A DNA stretch of 64,000 bases. It comes from Takakia lepidozioides. Taxonomy: Eukaryota > Streptophyta > Takakiopsida > Takakiales > Takakiaceae. Both the position numbers and the translations under genes were made by a program. Under the pieces are notes generated by a model. It was not told the origin of the DNA and made no database searches. It was given only the letters and a program-made list of their open reading frames with translations. The stretch's first letter is position 1; each line of letters begins with the position of its first letter. Shown piece after piece: positions 12,901-24,270 of the stretch. The stretch covers positions 13,144,001-13,208,000 of the forward strand of contig CM060732.1 in NCBI GenBank assembly GCA_030704615.1, read 5' to 3'.

Positions 12901-15428
12901 AGTTTCCCAATCCCCACACACCCACCAAACACATTTGGCCATTATTGCATGCAAAGCAGCTCATAGATTTATCCTTCCATTATCAGCACAATCAAATGTT
13001 CCTCGATAGCTATCTGTTCAACCAAGACAAAAAGAAATGAAATGGAACATTAGAATGTCATCGGGAAGCCGAAAGAGCTTCTGAGACAAAGGACAGATAA
13101 TACAATTTGGGCACCCAACAACCAGCCACCACAACAGAAAACTACAATTCCAGCTTCTAGAGATTATCTAAGGTGGAGCAACTCGAGTAGATAGGCCACA
13201 AAGCGTCTCTGGTCCTCATAGTGGAACACCTCTGTCAGGGAGTGGCAGCCTCTAAAAAGGTAAAAGTAAAGACCCCACATTTGTAGTAGAGAGGACAGTG
13301 AAAGAAGGAATGTCCTAGGGTGATTGTGTGTGTAGGGGGACATACGAAGTCAACGACCACACAGTCGCAGCTTACAAGTAGGTGAGGCTGTTCAAGTGGC
13401 CAAGCGCAGAGGGGATGCTGCCGCTGAAGCTATTGTTGGAGAGATCCAGACTAAGAAGCCGAGTCAGGTTTCCTAGCTCTGCTGGGATCGAGCCTGATAT
13501 GTTGTTGTTTTGCAGCATCCTGTATCCATGCCATTGTCCAGTGCCAGGTGAGATACACATGCAACTAATAGCTTTTGATCATGTGGAAAGTTAAATGGGA
13601 TGATACATTTTTACAGCACTTCAGAGCATAATCAGGCTCCACCCTCGCGGCCATGTGTGGTCTCAAACACTGCATTAAACCTTAGGCTATATTTGAAACT
13701 AGCCACTCACCAGGAACAACAATGTTCGAGCCACACTCCGGTACCATGGTTTATTACTCGCCCTACTCATTGCAGCCTGTGGTATCAATCATACCCATGA
13801 CATTTTGCAGGGAGTATACCATCTTGATTCTATGGCAGGATGTGGCATGGTGCTGCAACTGTATACATTGGCTTGCCAGCAACATGAGCTTGTATGTGTG
13901 TGACTCTCTCTATCTCTATCTTCCTGCTTTAGTAGTCAAAAGCATTAATGCTTTACAGTTGTCATGACAGTTTCTACTTAAAGCCTGAATTTATCCTCTA
14001 CCTGGATACAGTCAAAGGTGGGTTATGGGCCACATTCATACCAGAATTATTGGTAGGACAAATGTTTAGAACAAAGCTATTTTAAATGCTTCACGGGATC
14101 ATGAGCTCATACAAGTATTGGAGATTGGACAGGTTTCCAATTGAAGGAGAAAGGGTGCCAGATAGTTGCTCATTTGGCAAGTCCCTGCAACCGACCCTGA
14201 CAAGAATCAGCACACCTGAATAGTAGAACTGACTTCAGACTGTAACAGTGCTCCACTGAGCAACCAAAATGGATAGTTACAGAAAAATTCACAGAAAGCT
14301 ACAAATGACCCTCCACAATTTGGACAGTGACCTACAAACATGGGTCTTGTTACCACCCACTTGCATGTCGAAGCATCTCTCCCTGTGATTGCAAGAGGTA
14401 CAGAGAGAAAGGGAACAGAGAAAACCATTGGCATTGGCCACACAAAGCCCAAAGAGCTTCTCCGATTGAGGGAGAGAAGGGGAGGGGAAGACAACAATGT
14501 TGACTTGGGGAGGAATGGCGAGAGGTAGAGAAAGCACTACTGTGTACCAATGGAAAACCAGAAAGTTTACAGACACACAAAGCAACATGGATGACAGGTG
14601 AGCAGTGATGCCAACAGTATTTCTTTCAACCAAAAGTACTACAGAAGGAATCCCAACCCTCCACACTACACTTAGTCGCTGATCATGAAGTCATCTGCAG
14701 ACTGTGGATAACCCCCCTTTGGCAATGTGGCATCAATCAACTTCCAGACAGATAAATCTCACAAGCCTAGCATTCACAGTCAAGCTGGTCAGCACCAAGT
14801 AATGGAAACCAGAGCTTAAAAGAAATGTGAAGACAAAATCTTTCATATTAGAGGGAGGAGAGCCTTACACTCCGGTAACCACTTGTTCCGCGGAGCATTG
14901 AATGTAGGCAAAAGTGCATGGAGAGAGATAGTTTCCATCCCACGTCGCAAGAACCTTGTGAGGGTCTTGGAGAGCTTGCTTTATCGCCCACAGCGACTTC
15001 ACTACATTCAGCACCGGTGCGACATCGTTACTTTCATGACAATAATTGGGAGTAAAAATTTGGAATTGGTGGATCTTGCCTGAACTCATTGTTGTTGTGG
15101 GTTGCCCGCAAGGCTACAAACTAATGACATCTGTTCCCAGCTGGGTACAATCTCCACCTTTTTTAGTAATACTCTTGTTTAAACCACGAGCATCTCTGAA
15201 TCCTCCTAGATGGACATGCTTGAAAGGCACTGAAAGGTGAGCTGAATGCTTCAAAATTTATGCACTACACGAGACACAGTGATCTAATCTACCGCCTTAC
15301 ACTACCTCTCTTTCTCCGTAAGTACCTTCAGCATTGCCATCGTTCAGAGCAAGGGACTGTCCAGCCGCCAAAACACCCATGAGCACAACGAACAGCCATA
15401 GCTGCAGGGGAGCAGCAGGGCGTGGCAT
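6909..15428 (-). CDS. LRR-II receptor-like kinase (NIK/SERK family)
   Basis: Twelve exons, all with GT/AG borders and matching phases: 15326-15428, 14869-15001, 14113-14184, 13376-13519, 12813-12884, 12309-12368, 10017-10114, 9691-9834, 9110-9451, 8173-8567, 7526-7621, 6909-7130. They give 626 residues, the usual family length. Order: signal peptide (1-26), LRRNT with WDGNYLSPC (35-79), five LRRs (80-195), short Pro-containing hinge (196-228), membrane segment (about 234-258) followed by WWRRRNN, then a kinase with GKGGFG (309-314), VAVK Lys330, HRD (427-429), DFG (447-449), activation-loop Thr462/463/468, and the C-terminus QLSGPR. LRR exons of 72 or 144 bp are typical of the subfamily. The [20 protein letters not shown] loop and [12 protein letters not shown] point to NIK rather than strict SERK. 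It should act at the plasma membrane as a co-receptor Ser/Thr kinase. The start at 15428 gives a clean signal peptide; an in-frame ATG at 15497 is an alternative. Confidence 0.92.
8985..9055 (-). pseudogene. Exon-like remnant inside receptor-kinase intron 9
   Basis: Within the intron between exons 9110-9451 and 8173-8567, the minus strand reads [13 protein letters not shown] after an acceptor-like TTGGCAG. This resembles [14 protein letters not shown] at the end of the membrane-segment exon (9691-9834). It looks like a decayed copy of the juxtamembrane coding sequence. It cannot be part of the main transcript, because skipping it gives the expected in-frame join; chance similarity is not excluded. 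Confidence 0.4.
10140..13260. repeat. Degenerate repeat family filling receptor-kinase introns
   Basis: Blocks containing TACTTTATAACGTCC, then GGAAAGCTC, then AAAGAGCTTATGG recur near 10231, 10366, 10427, 10545, 10620, 10938, 11849 and 13052, often preceded by GAAAT tandem runs. A second block (AGATTNTCTAAGG, then GCCAAGCATTTC, then CCTCATAGTGGAA) follows near 10712, 11045, 11468 and 13148. The array spans intron 6 (10115-12308) and part of intron 4 (12885-13375), interrupted by two coding exons at 12309-12368 and 12813-12884. No coding capacity or known element family is recognised. Confidence 0.6.
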
Positions 15429-17360
15429 ACCTCCCTGCCCCCCCTCCTCCTCGTACCCTTTTTTCCTCTCACCCCCTCCGCCACAACTTGGACGCACGCT
15501 CCGAGCACCTATTTCGTCTCTTTGGCTTCACCATTTTGATTTGAGGTAGCTACCACTGCCCCCACCAATATGTATCTCTTTCCCGATACTCGTTTCCAGA
15601 CTCTTGCCCTCTGTGTCTATTTCTCTGCGAGGAAAGGATCATCACAGCAAAGCCCTCTTCCACCTTACCAACAGCAAATGGCCAAACGGTTATGGCGCTC
15701 ATCAATGCTTTCTATGTCTTCTCAGGAGCCCCTGTGTGCATGTCTCTTTGTCCCTGTCGAACCCATCACGGAAATGGCGGTTTCTAAACTAAGTTTAGGC
15801 CTACTGTTCTGACAGCAACCCCACCAGGAGAATGCCATCTCACGAGTGTGGGGACATTCTCCCCGAGGGGCCGGCGGCTGTCTGCTGAGGACAGGTGCTG
15901 CCAACTGACAAGCTGTAGCTTAGCTTAGCCTCGAAGGCTTGCAGAACCCACCAGTTCCACCCTTTATATTCTTTCTTACCAGAACCCGGTGTGATAATAA
16001 TAGGCTATTTATTCCACTGACTTGAAGTTTATAATACAATTGCGACATGGGTTTCTTGACAACACCTCTGCTCTGCAGAATCTGGCAATGGCTTGCTTTG
16101 GAAGCCTGCCCTGTCATCTTTGGGCCCACACACTCGGATAACATCCAAAACAGACTATGTATCTGAAAACTCCATGTACTCCTTTATTCCTTGTTTTATC
16201 CAATATGATTTCAAGGGCCTCTGTTTCCTTGTGCAAAATCTACCCGGAGATCATATGACATGAGTTTTCTATACATTTCATCCACTTAAAAATGGGTCTC
16301 AATTATATTTGTGGGTTCTATCGTTCTATCTTCGTTAATAGCTGCCGCGTTCAACACCCTTTAGTTATGGTTCTTTCTTTCCGCTCTTTGCAGCCCAACA
16401 TGGGTCTTTGAACTGCAAATCAGTACTGGCTGCACATAGGGAAAGAGGAAACCAAAATATGCTTATCAGCAGGTGTGGCCGTACCCTTACAAAAATCTTT
16501 GGCGGTCTTGACCGATTCAGGGTGGTGTTGGGACCAAGCTTCCAGAGTATAGTGCAAGCTTCCAAGCAAGCAACATTGTTCCCAGTAAGCATCATCATCA
16601 TTGACTCATGATTGCAGGTATCTTGGTACACAAGGAGGTCGTGGGTTGACAGGCCCAAGGAATGGAGCCATGTTCAGTCTGCTGACATGCGTTTGGGGGG
16701 AAGAATGTGGGCTACCACCAAACCCATGGGACCTCCCTTCTATCCCTTTCATGACCGATTCTCTTCCCACCGCCACCCACATATAATATAACCTTGTACA
16801 CTGGGATTCCGCACCCAAAAGGTTAGTAAAGGCAAACGCAGAGACCAGAAGCAGAAGCTGCCAAGTTGGTATGGCCCTCCTCCACTCCCTCCCTCCGACA
16901 ACTGTGTCAGCTGTGGCATGGCCTGTGAGGGCAGTAGCCCAAGACTGTTCCTTACAAGTTAGACATTGCAAAGATGATTTCTGCAGGGTGCTCTCACGTC
17001 CTTCCCTGACCGCCACAAGCTCGCTGCCCAATGGTAAATCATGGTCATCATTGTTCCACTGGGCCACAGACTTGACATCAGATAAGTAGTGTTCAAAATC
17101 ACATCCCAATAGTCCGTCCAGGCAGGCCACCCTACCTAATAATTTAAGCCTTCTCTTCCACTATAAGAGAGTCTCAGGCTTCTCTGTTGTAGATTTATTG
17201 GCCCTGCCTTGTATTTAAAGGCTGGACTACTTGGAGTTCTTAGACCTTAAGTCATGGGTTGGAGAAGGGAACAATATGATTTTTATTGAGAACATAAGTT
17301 GTGGATGGATTTTTGTATGTTCCCTGCATGGTTTTTCATTTGGCACACAAAATTGACAAG
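15429..17360. other. Region upstream of the receptor kinase, no gene recognised
   Basis: This is 5' of the kinase start codon (minus-strand gene) and should hold its 5' UTR and promoter. A 174-codon open frame on the minus strand at 16606-17130 has no recognisable domain and no splice partner, so it is not called as a gene. Pyrimidine-rich stretches lie just upstream of the start codon near 15440-15480. Confidence 0.4.
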
Positions 17361-17576
17361 GGCAGTATGGCCCATACTACTGTACATTGATTTGTGGGTC
17401 AGAGGTTCACCCCCCGTGGTTTTGTCGGCCTTTGGATCAGGGTTCAGTCTCGTCTATGCCTCATGGCTCATTTGAAAGGGGTTCTTTTCCATTTTTTTCT
17501 CAAAGACGGGCCTGAATTGTGAGACATTGCTAGCAGGTTTTTTGGAAAAAGAAACCAAATAAAACTAAACTAAACT
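17361..17576 (+). mobile_element. tRNA-derived SINE copy
   Basis: A diverged head with GAGGTTCACCCCCC (B-box-like) is followed by CAGGGTTCAGTC, CATGGCTCATTTG, a T-rich run, GGGCCTGAATTGTGAG and GCAGGTTTTTTGG. The copy ends in four AAACT repeats, a tail type common in SINEs. Block order matches the copies at 6175 and 59371. Confidence 0.6.
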
Positions 17577-19380
17577 AAACTAAAGTTCACTTATATATCT
17601 TTAGGATGCCAGCTATTGCCAAGTTTTTCTTTCTCAGCAAGACAGAAGGCCACGTCGACAAGTTCTGGCTAAACCCTAGTATATTTTAGCCAAAATGTCA
17701 TTTTTTTGTAGCCAAATAAATATATTGTTAATAATTAAATTATTGAAGGGGAAAAAAAGAGAAATCCCAAAGGGTGCCATACGCCCTCAACAGTCAACCA
17801 TGACCAAGAAGAAAAATGAAGCTTGGGAACAATTGCACGGCTGGTCAGGGCTACTCAGAAATTAGATGGGTAGCAGAAAATATGGGTGCAAAATCTACAA
17901 CCCTGGTAGGTCTTTCTCAATCTTTCTCGTTCTGGGGACATTATGCTTACTTTTTTTTGTGAGATTGTCAAGGAATGGATATGTGGGGATCAGACAGGGG
18001 TCAGGTACAAAAAACTTGAAGACATTTTGTCCTCCATGAGTCCATTAGGGGAGGATGTTGCCACAGCAGGTGGTCATCGCATTGGCTCCGAAGTATAGAG
18101 TTCAAATGCCGGTGCTTACACGGCTGTAGCTCACATTCTTGACAATAATGCAATTATAAGATTTTGACGCACAGGAGTCAGAACAACTTTTTAAATGGTT
18201 TTTTGAGATCAATTTTTTTCCTTCAATCTGGCAGGTATGCTCTGCAAAGAATGTACTCATAAGACATGGTTTGTAGCCTTGTGGCCATTGACCCCGCGCC
18301 AAGACATCCTTGCAACATTCCTTGTCGCAGCTTTGGTATTCACAATAACTTCATTTTTGTATAGGGATTCGAACCCTTATAGCTATCCATTATAGCATAC
18401 AAATTATGGCTGAAAGGCCTTTAAGATTAACCATAAAGGTAAAATAAATTGGAGTTTTGGAATGTAATATGATAAATAATTTGATTGAATGGATTTTGAA
18501 TTTATTGAAATGATAAAATCTGAGGTTGAGAACATGATAGAATATAATATTTATACATTATATATTATATTATATATTGATTTATATTTAAGTATTTAAT
18601 ACATATTATATTATATATCCATTTTTAAATTATTATTATTAAATAAATTCGTTAATATAAATAGTATATTTGAAATCTTTGAAGTTTTTGAGATGTAATA
18701 TGATAGATAACTTGATTGATTAGATTTAAATTGGAATGATGAATCTGACATTGAAAGCAGGATATAAATTGATATTATATTTATTCTTATAGTATATAAT
18801 ATATATCATTATGATTAAATAAATAAATATATTATAATTTTAGTTCTCTTAAATAAATATTTTAGTATGTTCATTTATAGAAATAATATAAAAAAAATTA
18901 GGATTTTAAATTTGAAATATGAAAATGTTATGATAAGATATAAAGTGATATGAATAAATAATTATGTAGTAAGTAAAAATAACACATAATTGTGATTGAT
19001 TTATGATAATAGATGGAATGATAATTGACTAGTTGATGGATAGAATGATAGTTGATTTATGTAGTGACGTCGTTAGGTTATAGCTAGATTTTAAAGTACA
19101 TCTATTTATTATTAAATTTATTTACTTAATATAATATAATATATTTGGTTTTTATATACTTATTTATACTACATTTTAATATATATATATATATAATTCT
19201 GATTATAGTTAAATATTTATAATCTGTAAGTTGTAGATACTATATTGATATCATGCTTGAATATCATATATACTAAATATTATGATGTAACATTCAAGTG
19301 GCATAATCACACTGTAATGAATTTTTTGGAAATATAATATAGTGTTTTTGGTAGTTATCTGATAGTGTATCTAGTAATAT
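17577..19380. other. AT-rich gene-poor tract
   Basis: The stretch is strongly AT-rich from about 18430 to 19300, with runs of TATATTA and a (TA)n tract near 19177-19193. No coding region is recognised. Near 18065-18115 a B-box-like GAGTTCAAATGCC occurs in a weak tRNA-like context, perhaps another SINE head fragment. The composition contrasts sharply with the flanking gene regions. Confidence 0.45.
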
Positions 19381-22300
19381 GTTAGAAGAAGAGAAAACAA
19401 AACGAAAGAGAAAGAACGAAGAGAAAAAATGAAGAGAAAGAAAAAAAATGAAAATTCTATTCCGCTGAGCAACTGATTCAGAAATACAAAGAACATAGAT
19501 AAGAAAGAAACATAAACAAAGACAGAAAGTGAAAGAAAAAAACAAATGAAGGCTATTTAGAAGAATTAGGAGACAGTTCTATTTTGCCACAAAACTGAAA
19601 GAACAAAGCAACATAAACAAACAACAGAAGCAAGAAGAAAGACAAACGAAGATGAAAGAAACAAAACCAAAGAGAAAGAAAGAATGGAAAGTTCTATTTT
19701 GTTGTACAACGAGACAAAAGACATAGCGATCAGGGAGGATACCCCGAGTGCAGCCAAACCAGAAAAGGATGGATGACTCTGTCAACAACTTGATGGGAGC
19801 TTCAGATAGTAACAGGTAGAGATGTACCAGTTGTCACAGCCATAATAACATCTGCTGAGAGGAGGAGGAGAGCTCGTCGCCCACGTGAAGGGAATGGAAG
19901 GATGGGGGGCGGCGGAAGGCACACAACGATGCCAATGTTCGTTAGCAGCGAGGCGATGGACTTCAAAAAAATGGCCCAAGTCCCATCACTTCTCACCGCG
20001 AAACGAGGAGCAAAGCTACTGTGAAGAAAAGAATGACATTACATATAAATTTATATCTCAAGTGTTGTGTTTTGTTTTCTCACACCTAATTAATATTTCA
20101 AAGATAGAAGGATGTCAGACCACTTCTAGACTTAAGTGGAAGAACAAGTTGCATATAGCAATAAAAGATTTAATAGTTTATCTTTATATTTTAATCATTT
20201 TTTAAGTTATTTTTAGTATTCATCTTTTTAGTCATAACCTAAATTAAAATCATTAAAAGTTATATTACTGTACGAATTAAATCAACAGATATTTACTATT
20301 AAAAATAATAATAAATATTCAAATTTTAACTTTTATACAACCACTCACTTATAAACTACACAATGCTCTTAAACATGTAATAATCAAGTGTATATATATA
20401 TATATATTGAAAAATCTATCACACAACATTCAGTCTCACTTTCATTTTCTAAACATCTAAAGATCGGACATGTAACAATCTGATTCTAAGTATTTCAATC
20501 TATTTTTCCTTTCTACTGTAATTAATTAAGAGAGTCGGACTATAGGCAACATTGTCAAAAACTGTGAAAGATGTACAGAAATGTTGGAAGAAGCTAAGCG
20601 AGATCATGAGAGACTTAAAAACTGCGGCCCTAAGGAGTCCTCAGAGGGAAAAATGGAAATTTGTAAATTATATGAAAATAAAAACATATACATTATTATT
20701 TATAATTACCCTTAAGACTTCTTAGGATAGTCCTAAGAAGTCCTAAGAGGAGTAAAAAGCAAAGACATAAATAATTGCCCTTAAGACCCATTTAGGCAAC
20801 CTAAGGAGTTATAAAAGGGGAAAAATGGAAACATATAATTATTATCTATAATTGCCCTTAGGTCTCTTTAGGACTGCCCTAAGGAGTCCTAAGGAGTCCT
20901 AAAGAAGGGGAAAATTGAAAGATGTAAATTATTATCTATAATTGCCCTTAGGACTCCTTAGGGCGGCCCTAATGAGTCCTAAGAGGGGGGAAATGAAAAT
21001 ATATAAATTATTATTTATAATTGCCCTTAGGACTACTTTAGGCCGCCCTAAGGGGTCCTAAGAGGGGGGAAAATAAAAAACATATAAATTATTATTTATA
21101 ATTACCCTTATGACTTCCAGTCCTAAAGAGTCGTAAGAGGAGAAAAATAGAAAGACATAAACAAGACCTGTTCTATCTTTAAGACCTATTTCGACAACCT
21201 AAGGGGTAATAAGAGGAGGAAAATAGAAACATATAAATTATTATCTATAATTGCCTTTCGGACTCCTTAGGGCCGCCCTAAAGAGTCCTAAGAAGGGGAA
21301 AATTGAAAGATGTAAATTATTACTTATAATTGCCCTTAGGACTCCTTAGGGCGCCCCTAATGAGTCTTAAGAGTGGGAAAATAAAATGATATAAATTATT
21401 ATTTATATTAGCCTCCTAAGAGGAGGGAAAATGGAAAGATGTATTTTGTTATTTATAATTGCCCTTAGGACTCCTTAGGGCGGCCCTAAGGTGTCCTAAG
21501 AGGGGAAAATAGAAAGATGTAAATTGTTATTTTTTATGGTTCTTAGGACTCTTTAGGCGGCCCTAAGAGTCCTAGGGAATATATATATATATAGATATAT
21601 ATATATATCAACTTTGATCATTACATTTAAGAATCACATGTACTATTTATTGGTATGTACCGACAAAATATGTAGGTGACACCATTTATTACAATTAAAA
21701 CAAGATTTTGTCCTCGATAAACGTTCATACAGCTATTTGTAATGCACCGACATCTATTTTTAAATAAACCTTCATGAGTTAGTACCTATTCAAAAAGTGT
21801 GTGAGATAAGGTTAATAAATAGCAACTTTTCATTCTGTTTTCATCCAATTATTTTATTTTTCATTCATTCTTTTTAGACTGTACCTCATTTTTTCCCTAT
21901 AAATATAGAAAACGAGGATCATTTTCTTCTATTTCTGCCACAAGTTGTTTGCAGACAATAGAACTGTCTCTTAGTTTTGCTCTTTTACCTTTGTTTCTCT
22001 GTTTCTTCTTTGTTTCTGTTGCTTGTTTATGTTTCTCTGTTCTTTCGGTTATTTGACAACGTTTTTTAGTTTTTCTCAGTAGTTTCATTTGTCTTTGTTC
22101 TTCAGTTTTGGTTCTCTGTTTATGTTTCTTTGAAACCTCTATAAGTATGCAGAACGAGGATCATTTCCTTCACTTTCTTCTACAAGCCAGCTTTTCGTAT
22201 AGAATAGAACTGTTCTGATCTTTTGCCTTCGTTTGTGTTTCTTCTTTGCTTCTGTTGTTTGTTTATGTTTCTTTGTTCTTTAGAACTGTCTCTTAGTTAT

Positions 22301-22635
22301 TCTCAGTAGCCTTGATTTGTTTTTTTCTTTCTTTTTTGTTCTTTGTTTATGTTTCTTTCTAATCTCTGTTCTTTGTATTTCTGTGTGAGTTGTTCAGCGG
22401 AATAGAACTTTTTATTCGTTCTCTCTCTTTTATTTTGTTTTTTTTTCCGCTTTGTTTGTGTTTCTTCTTTATTTTTGTTGTTTGTTTATGTTGCTTTGTT
22501 CTTTCGGTTCTGTGGCAAAATAAATTGTCTCCTAGTTGTAATTCTGAGTAGCCTTCATTTATTTTTTTTCTTCGCTTTTTGTTCTTTGTTTATGTTTCTT
22601 TCCGATCTCTATTCTTTGTGTCTCATCTCTAGCCC
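19381..22635. mobile_element. Foldback-like element with long inverted arms
   Basis: The left arm (about 19381-19700) reads on its complement TTGTTTATGTTGCTTTGTTC, then GTGGCAAAATA, then TGTCTCCTA, then TAGCCTTCATTT. The same blocks in the same order are on the plus strand at about 22470-22625. The right arm is longer because it holds about three tandem copies (near 21912, 22151 and 22400) of a 240-bp unit beginning GAACGAGGATCATTT or its diverged form. The centre holds the palindromic array at 20610-21575. No transposase is visible. The layout fits a foldback or MULE-type element with internally repetitive arms; target-site duplications were not identified. Confidence 0.55.
20610..21575. repeat. 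Tandem array of palindromic 70-90 bp units
   Basis: About eleven units repeat the pattern AATTGCCC, TTAGGACTCCTTAGGGC, GCCCTAAGGAGTCCTAA, an A/G-rich stretch, and AAATTATTATTTATAATT. The two 17-base arms in each unit are reverse complements, so every unit can fold into a GC-containing hairpin in an AT-rich background. Units begin near 20704, 20773, 20855, 20940, 21018, 21100, 21249, 21329 and 21458. The array ends in a (TA)n tract at 21580-21606. Confidence 0.75.
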
Positions 22636-22817
22636 GCACTATGCGCAATGAGGCCCTTCCTATCTGCAGCTTCTGGTGGCCCGACCAGGGCCGGTAGCTC
22701 CTACCGTATCAGTCGCCCGAACAGAGATTATAGGCGAAATTGGAATGGTTACCGTCACTCTAGCCCGGGAGTGCTTGACAAAGCCCCCTACTCCAGTTTC
22801 TCCCCCAAGTAAGCCGA

Positions 22818-23252
22818 TTGAGGTGTGGAGTGAAGATACGGCCCAGCTCAAGGAAGATCAACCAATTGGCAATTCTTCAGCTCGACATGGATATCGTTAA
22901 AGATAATTCCAAGTTACTCTCTGAGCATGGAATTCTATTACATTTCCCTGGAAGAATAAAAGACAGGCATTGGGCCAAGAGTTGGACCATCGAGCATCTG
23001 GGAGCAGACGGGGGCTTACCCCGCACTTCTGTCACCCTTGGACGTGGTTTCTTCTCCATCGTCTTCAGCTCGGTGGAGTACGCCGCCAGAGTGGTAAGGT
23101 ACAACAGTAGGCGTTCTCGCTATCGTGTTCATATCTTCTTGTGGTCTGCGGACTGGGACCACAAGCTTGGCGTAACCTGCAAGCTGCCGATCGTTTCCCA
23201 AAATAGGAGCATACATAGGGTCAATGAATGTTCACGACTACATCGTTGCTGA
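22818..23252 (+). pseudogene. LINE ORF1-like (DUF4283-type) remnant
   Basis: The reading frame contains LGRGFFSIVFSSVEYAARVV and, some 20 residues later, HIFLWSADWDH. The pattern of a small hydrophobic strand, an acidic helix and a W..D/WSPDF-like end resembles the DUF4283 domain found in plant LINE ORF1 and related retroelement proteins. A typical zinc knuckle and a downstream endonuclease/reverse transcriptase were not found. The upstream part (22676-22900) is Pro-rich. It is likely an old, broken LINE fragment; the assignment rests on pattern resemblance only. Confidence 0.45.
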
Positions 23253-23299
23253 CCTGCAGCATCGACTCTGAGGAGTCCTTTGATGCGACTTAGTCCCTA

Positions 23300-24270
23300 A
23301 AATTGTTGTCTGGATGCCAGAAGCTTCCATCATTAAAGCTTCCCTCAAGCTTCCTACTCTAGATAATTCTTTCATCTTGTCTCTACGGTGGAAAAATGTT
23401 TATATGTTGTTTGCCATCTCTGCCATAAGGAATGACACTTAAGGCTGATTGTCCTTTATACCTTGCTACTAAAGCCTCTAACTCTCCGTCCTCATCTCTG
23501 CCTAATGTTCAGGCTCCTGGAGGGGTGGCTGCCGCTCGTGTGCGCACTCCTCACGTCAGGGACGAGATATCCCCTCAAAACCTGCATCATCCAAAAAGAC
23601 CATGATCTACTCTTCTTCTCCGCCATCTGCTGCTATCAGTTTGCGCACTCTAATGACTCTTCATATGCTCCCGTCTCTAAGGTGTAGGGCTCAGGCAGCC
23701 ACCTTCCTGCTTGCCCAAGGATCTGCAAATGTCAACTTGGCCTCATTTTGCTCCAGGCTTAAATCCTTCTACAAATTAATGTTGATTGATGACCCTTTTC
23801 GTGATGGGCCTCTCCCTGTGGCCATTAATGTCATCCCGATTATTTTCAATTTTCCTGAAAGAACCCCAGCTATTCTTGCCTCGGGAGGCAGCTCCTTTTT
23901 AAGCTCGTGGATCTTTCAGGAGGAAATTGCAGACCAGACTCCAGGAAAAGAAGTGCAGCTGCTTTTGGCAAAAATCAATTCCATCTTCGAAGAGCAAGCT
24001 TCTTCGTCTCAGCAAAGACACATTTGTTTTCCTTGGTTTTTTCCTGCATCAGTCTATTAGTGGCAATTATTCTATCTTGCTTTTGCCCACTATGTGTTTT
24101 GCTGAGGTTAGAATGCAGGATGCTTCTTTTTCCTTTCTGACTTGGCTTTCAGGAAAAAACATCCCTGATGACTTCGGGGAGCAGGGGAATCGTAAATTTC
24201 TGTTTGCAGTTGTCCGCTCGGGCATGCAGATAGTGGAGGAGGTGATCAAGACCCAAAGATGCACTTGATC
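23300..24270 (+). other. Coding-like stretch of unknown identity
   Basis: Several overlapping plus-strand frames lie here, for example 23602-24060 and 23927-24268. The deduced peptides have ordinary amino-acid composition but no motif I recognise, and the frame shifts along the stretch. It adjoins the LINE ORF1-like remnant and may be the decayed continuation of the same element. Confidence 0.3.

Noticed and set aside
14207-14666. Overlapping minus-strand frames of about 100-125 codons
   Set aside because: They lie inside intron 2 of the receptor kinase, do not match any family, and the flanking exons join in phase without them.
16606-17130. 174-codon open frame, minus strand, upstream of the receptor kinase
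   Set aside because: No domain, no splice partner and unusual composition; it overlaps plus-strand frames of similar quality and is probably chance.
18065-18115. tRNA-like sequence with GAGTTCAAATGCC
   Set aside because: No acceptor or anticodon stem forms; at most a SINE head fragment.
20610-21575. CRISPR-like array of regularly spaced repeats
   Set aside because: The spacers are similar to one another, the repeats are palindromic and diverged, and the context is a plant nuclear genome; it is a satellite.
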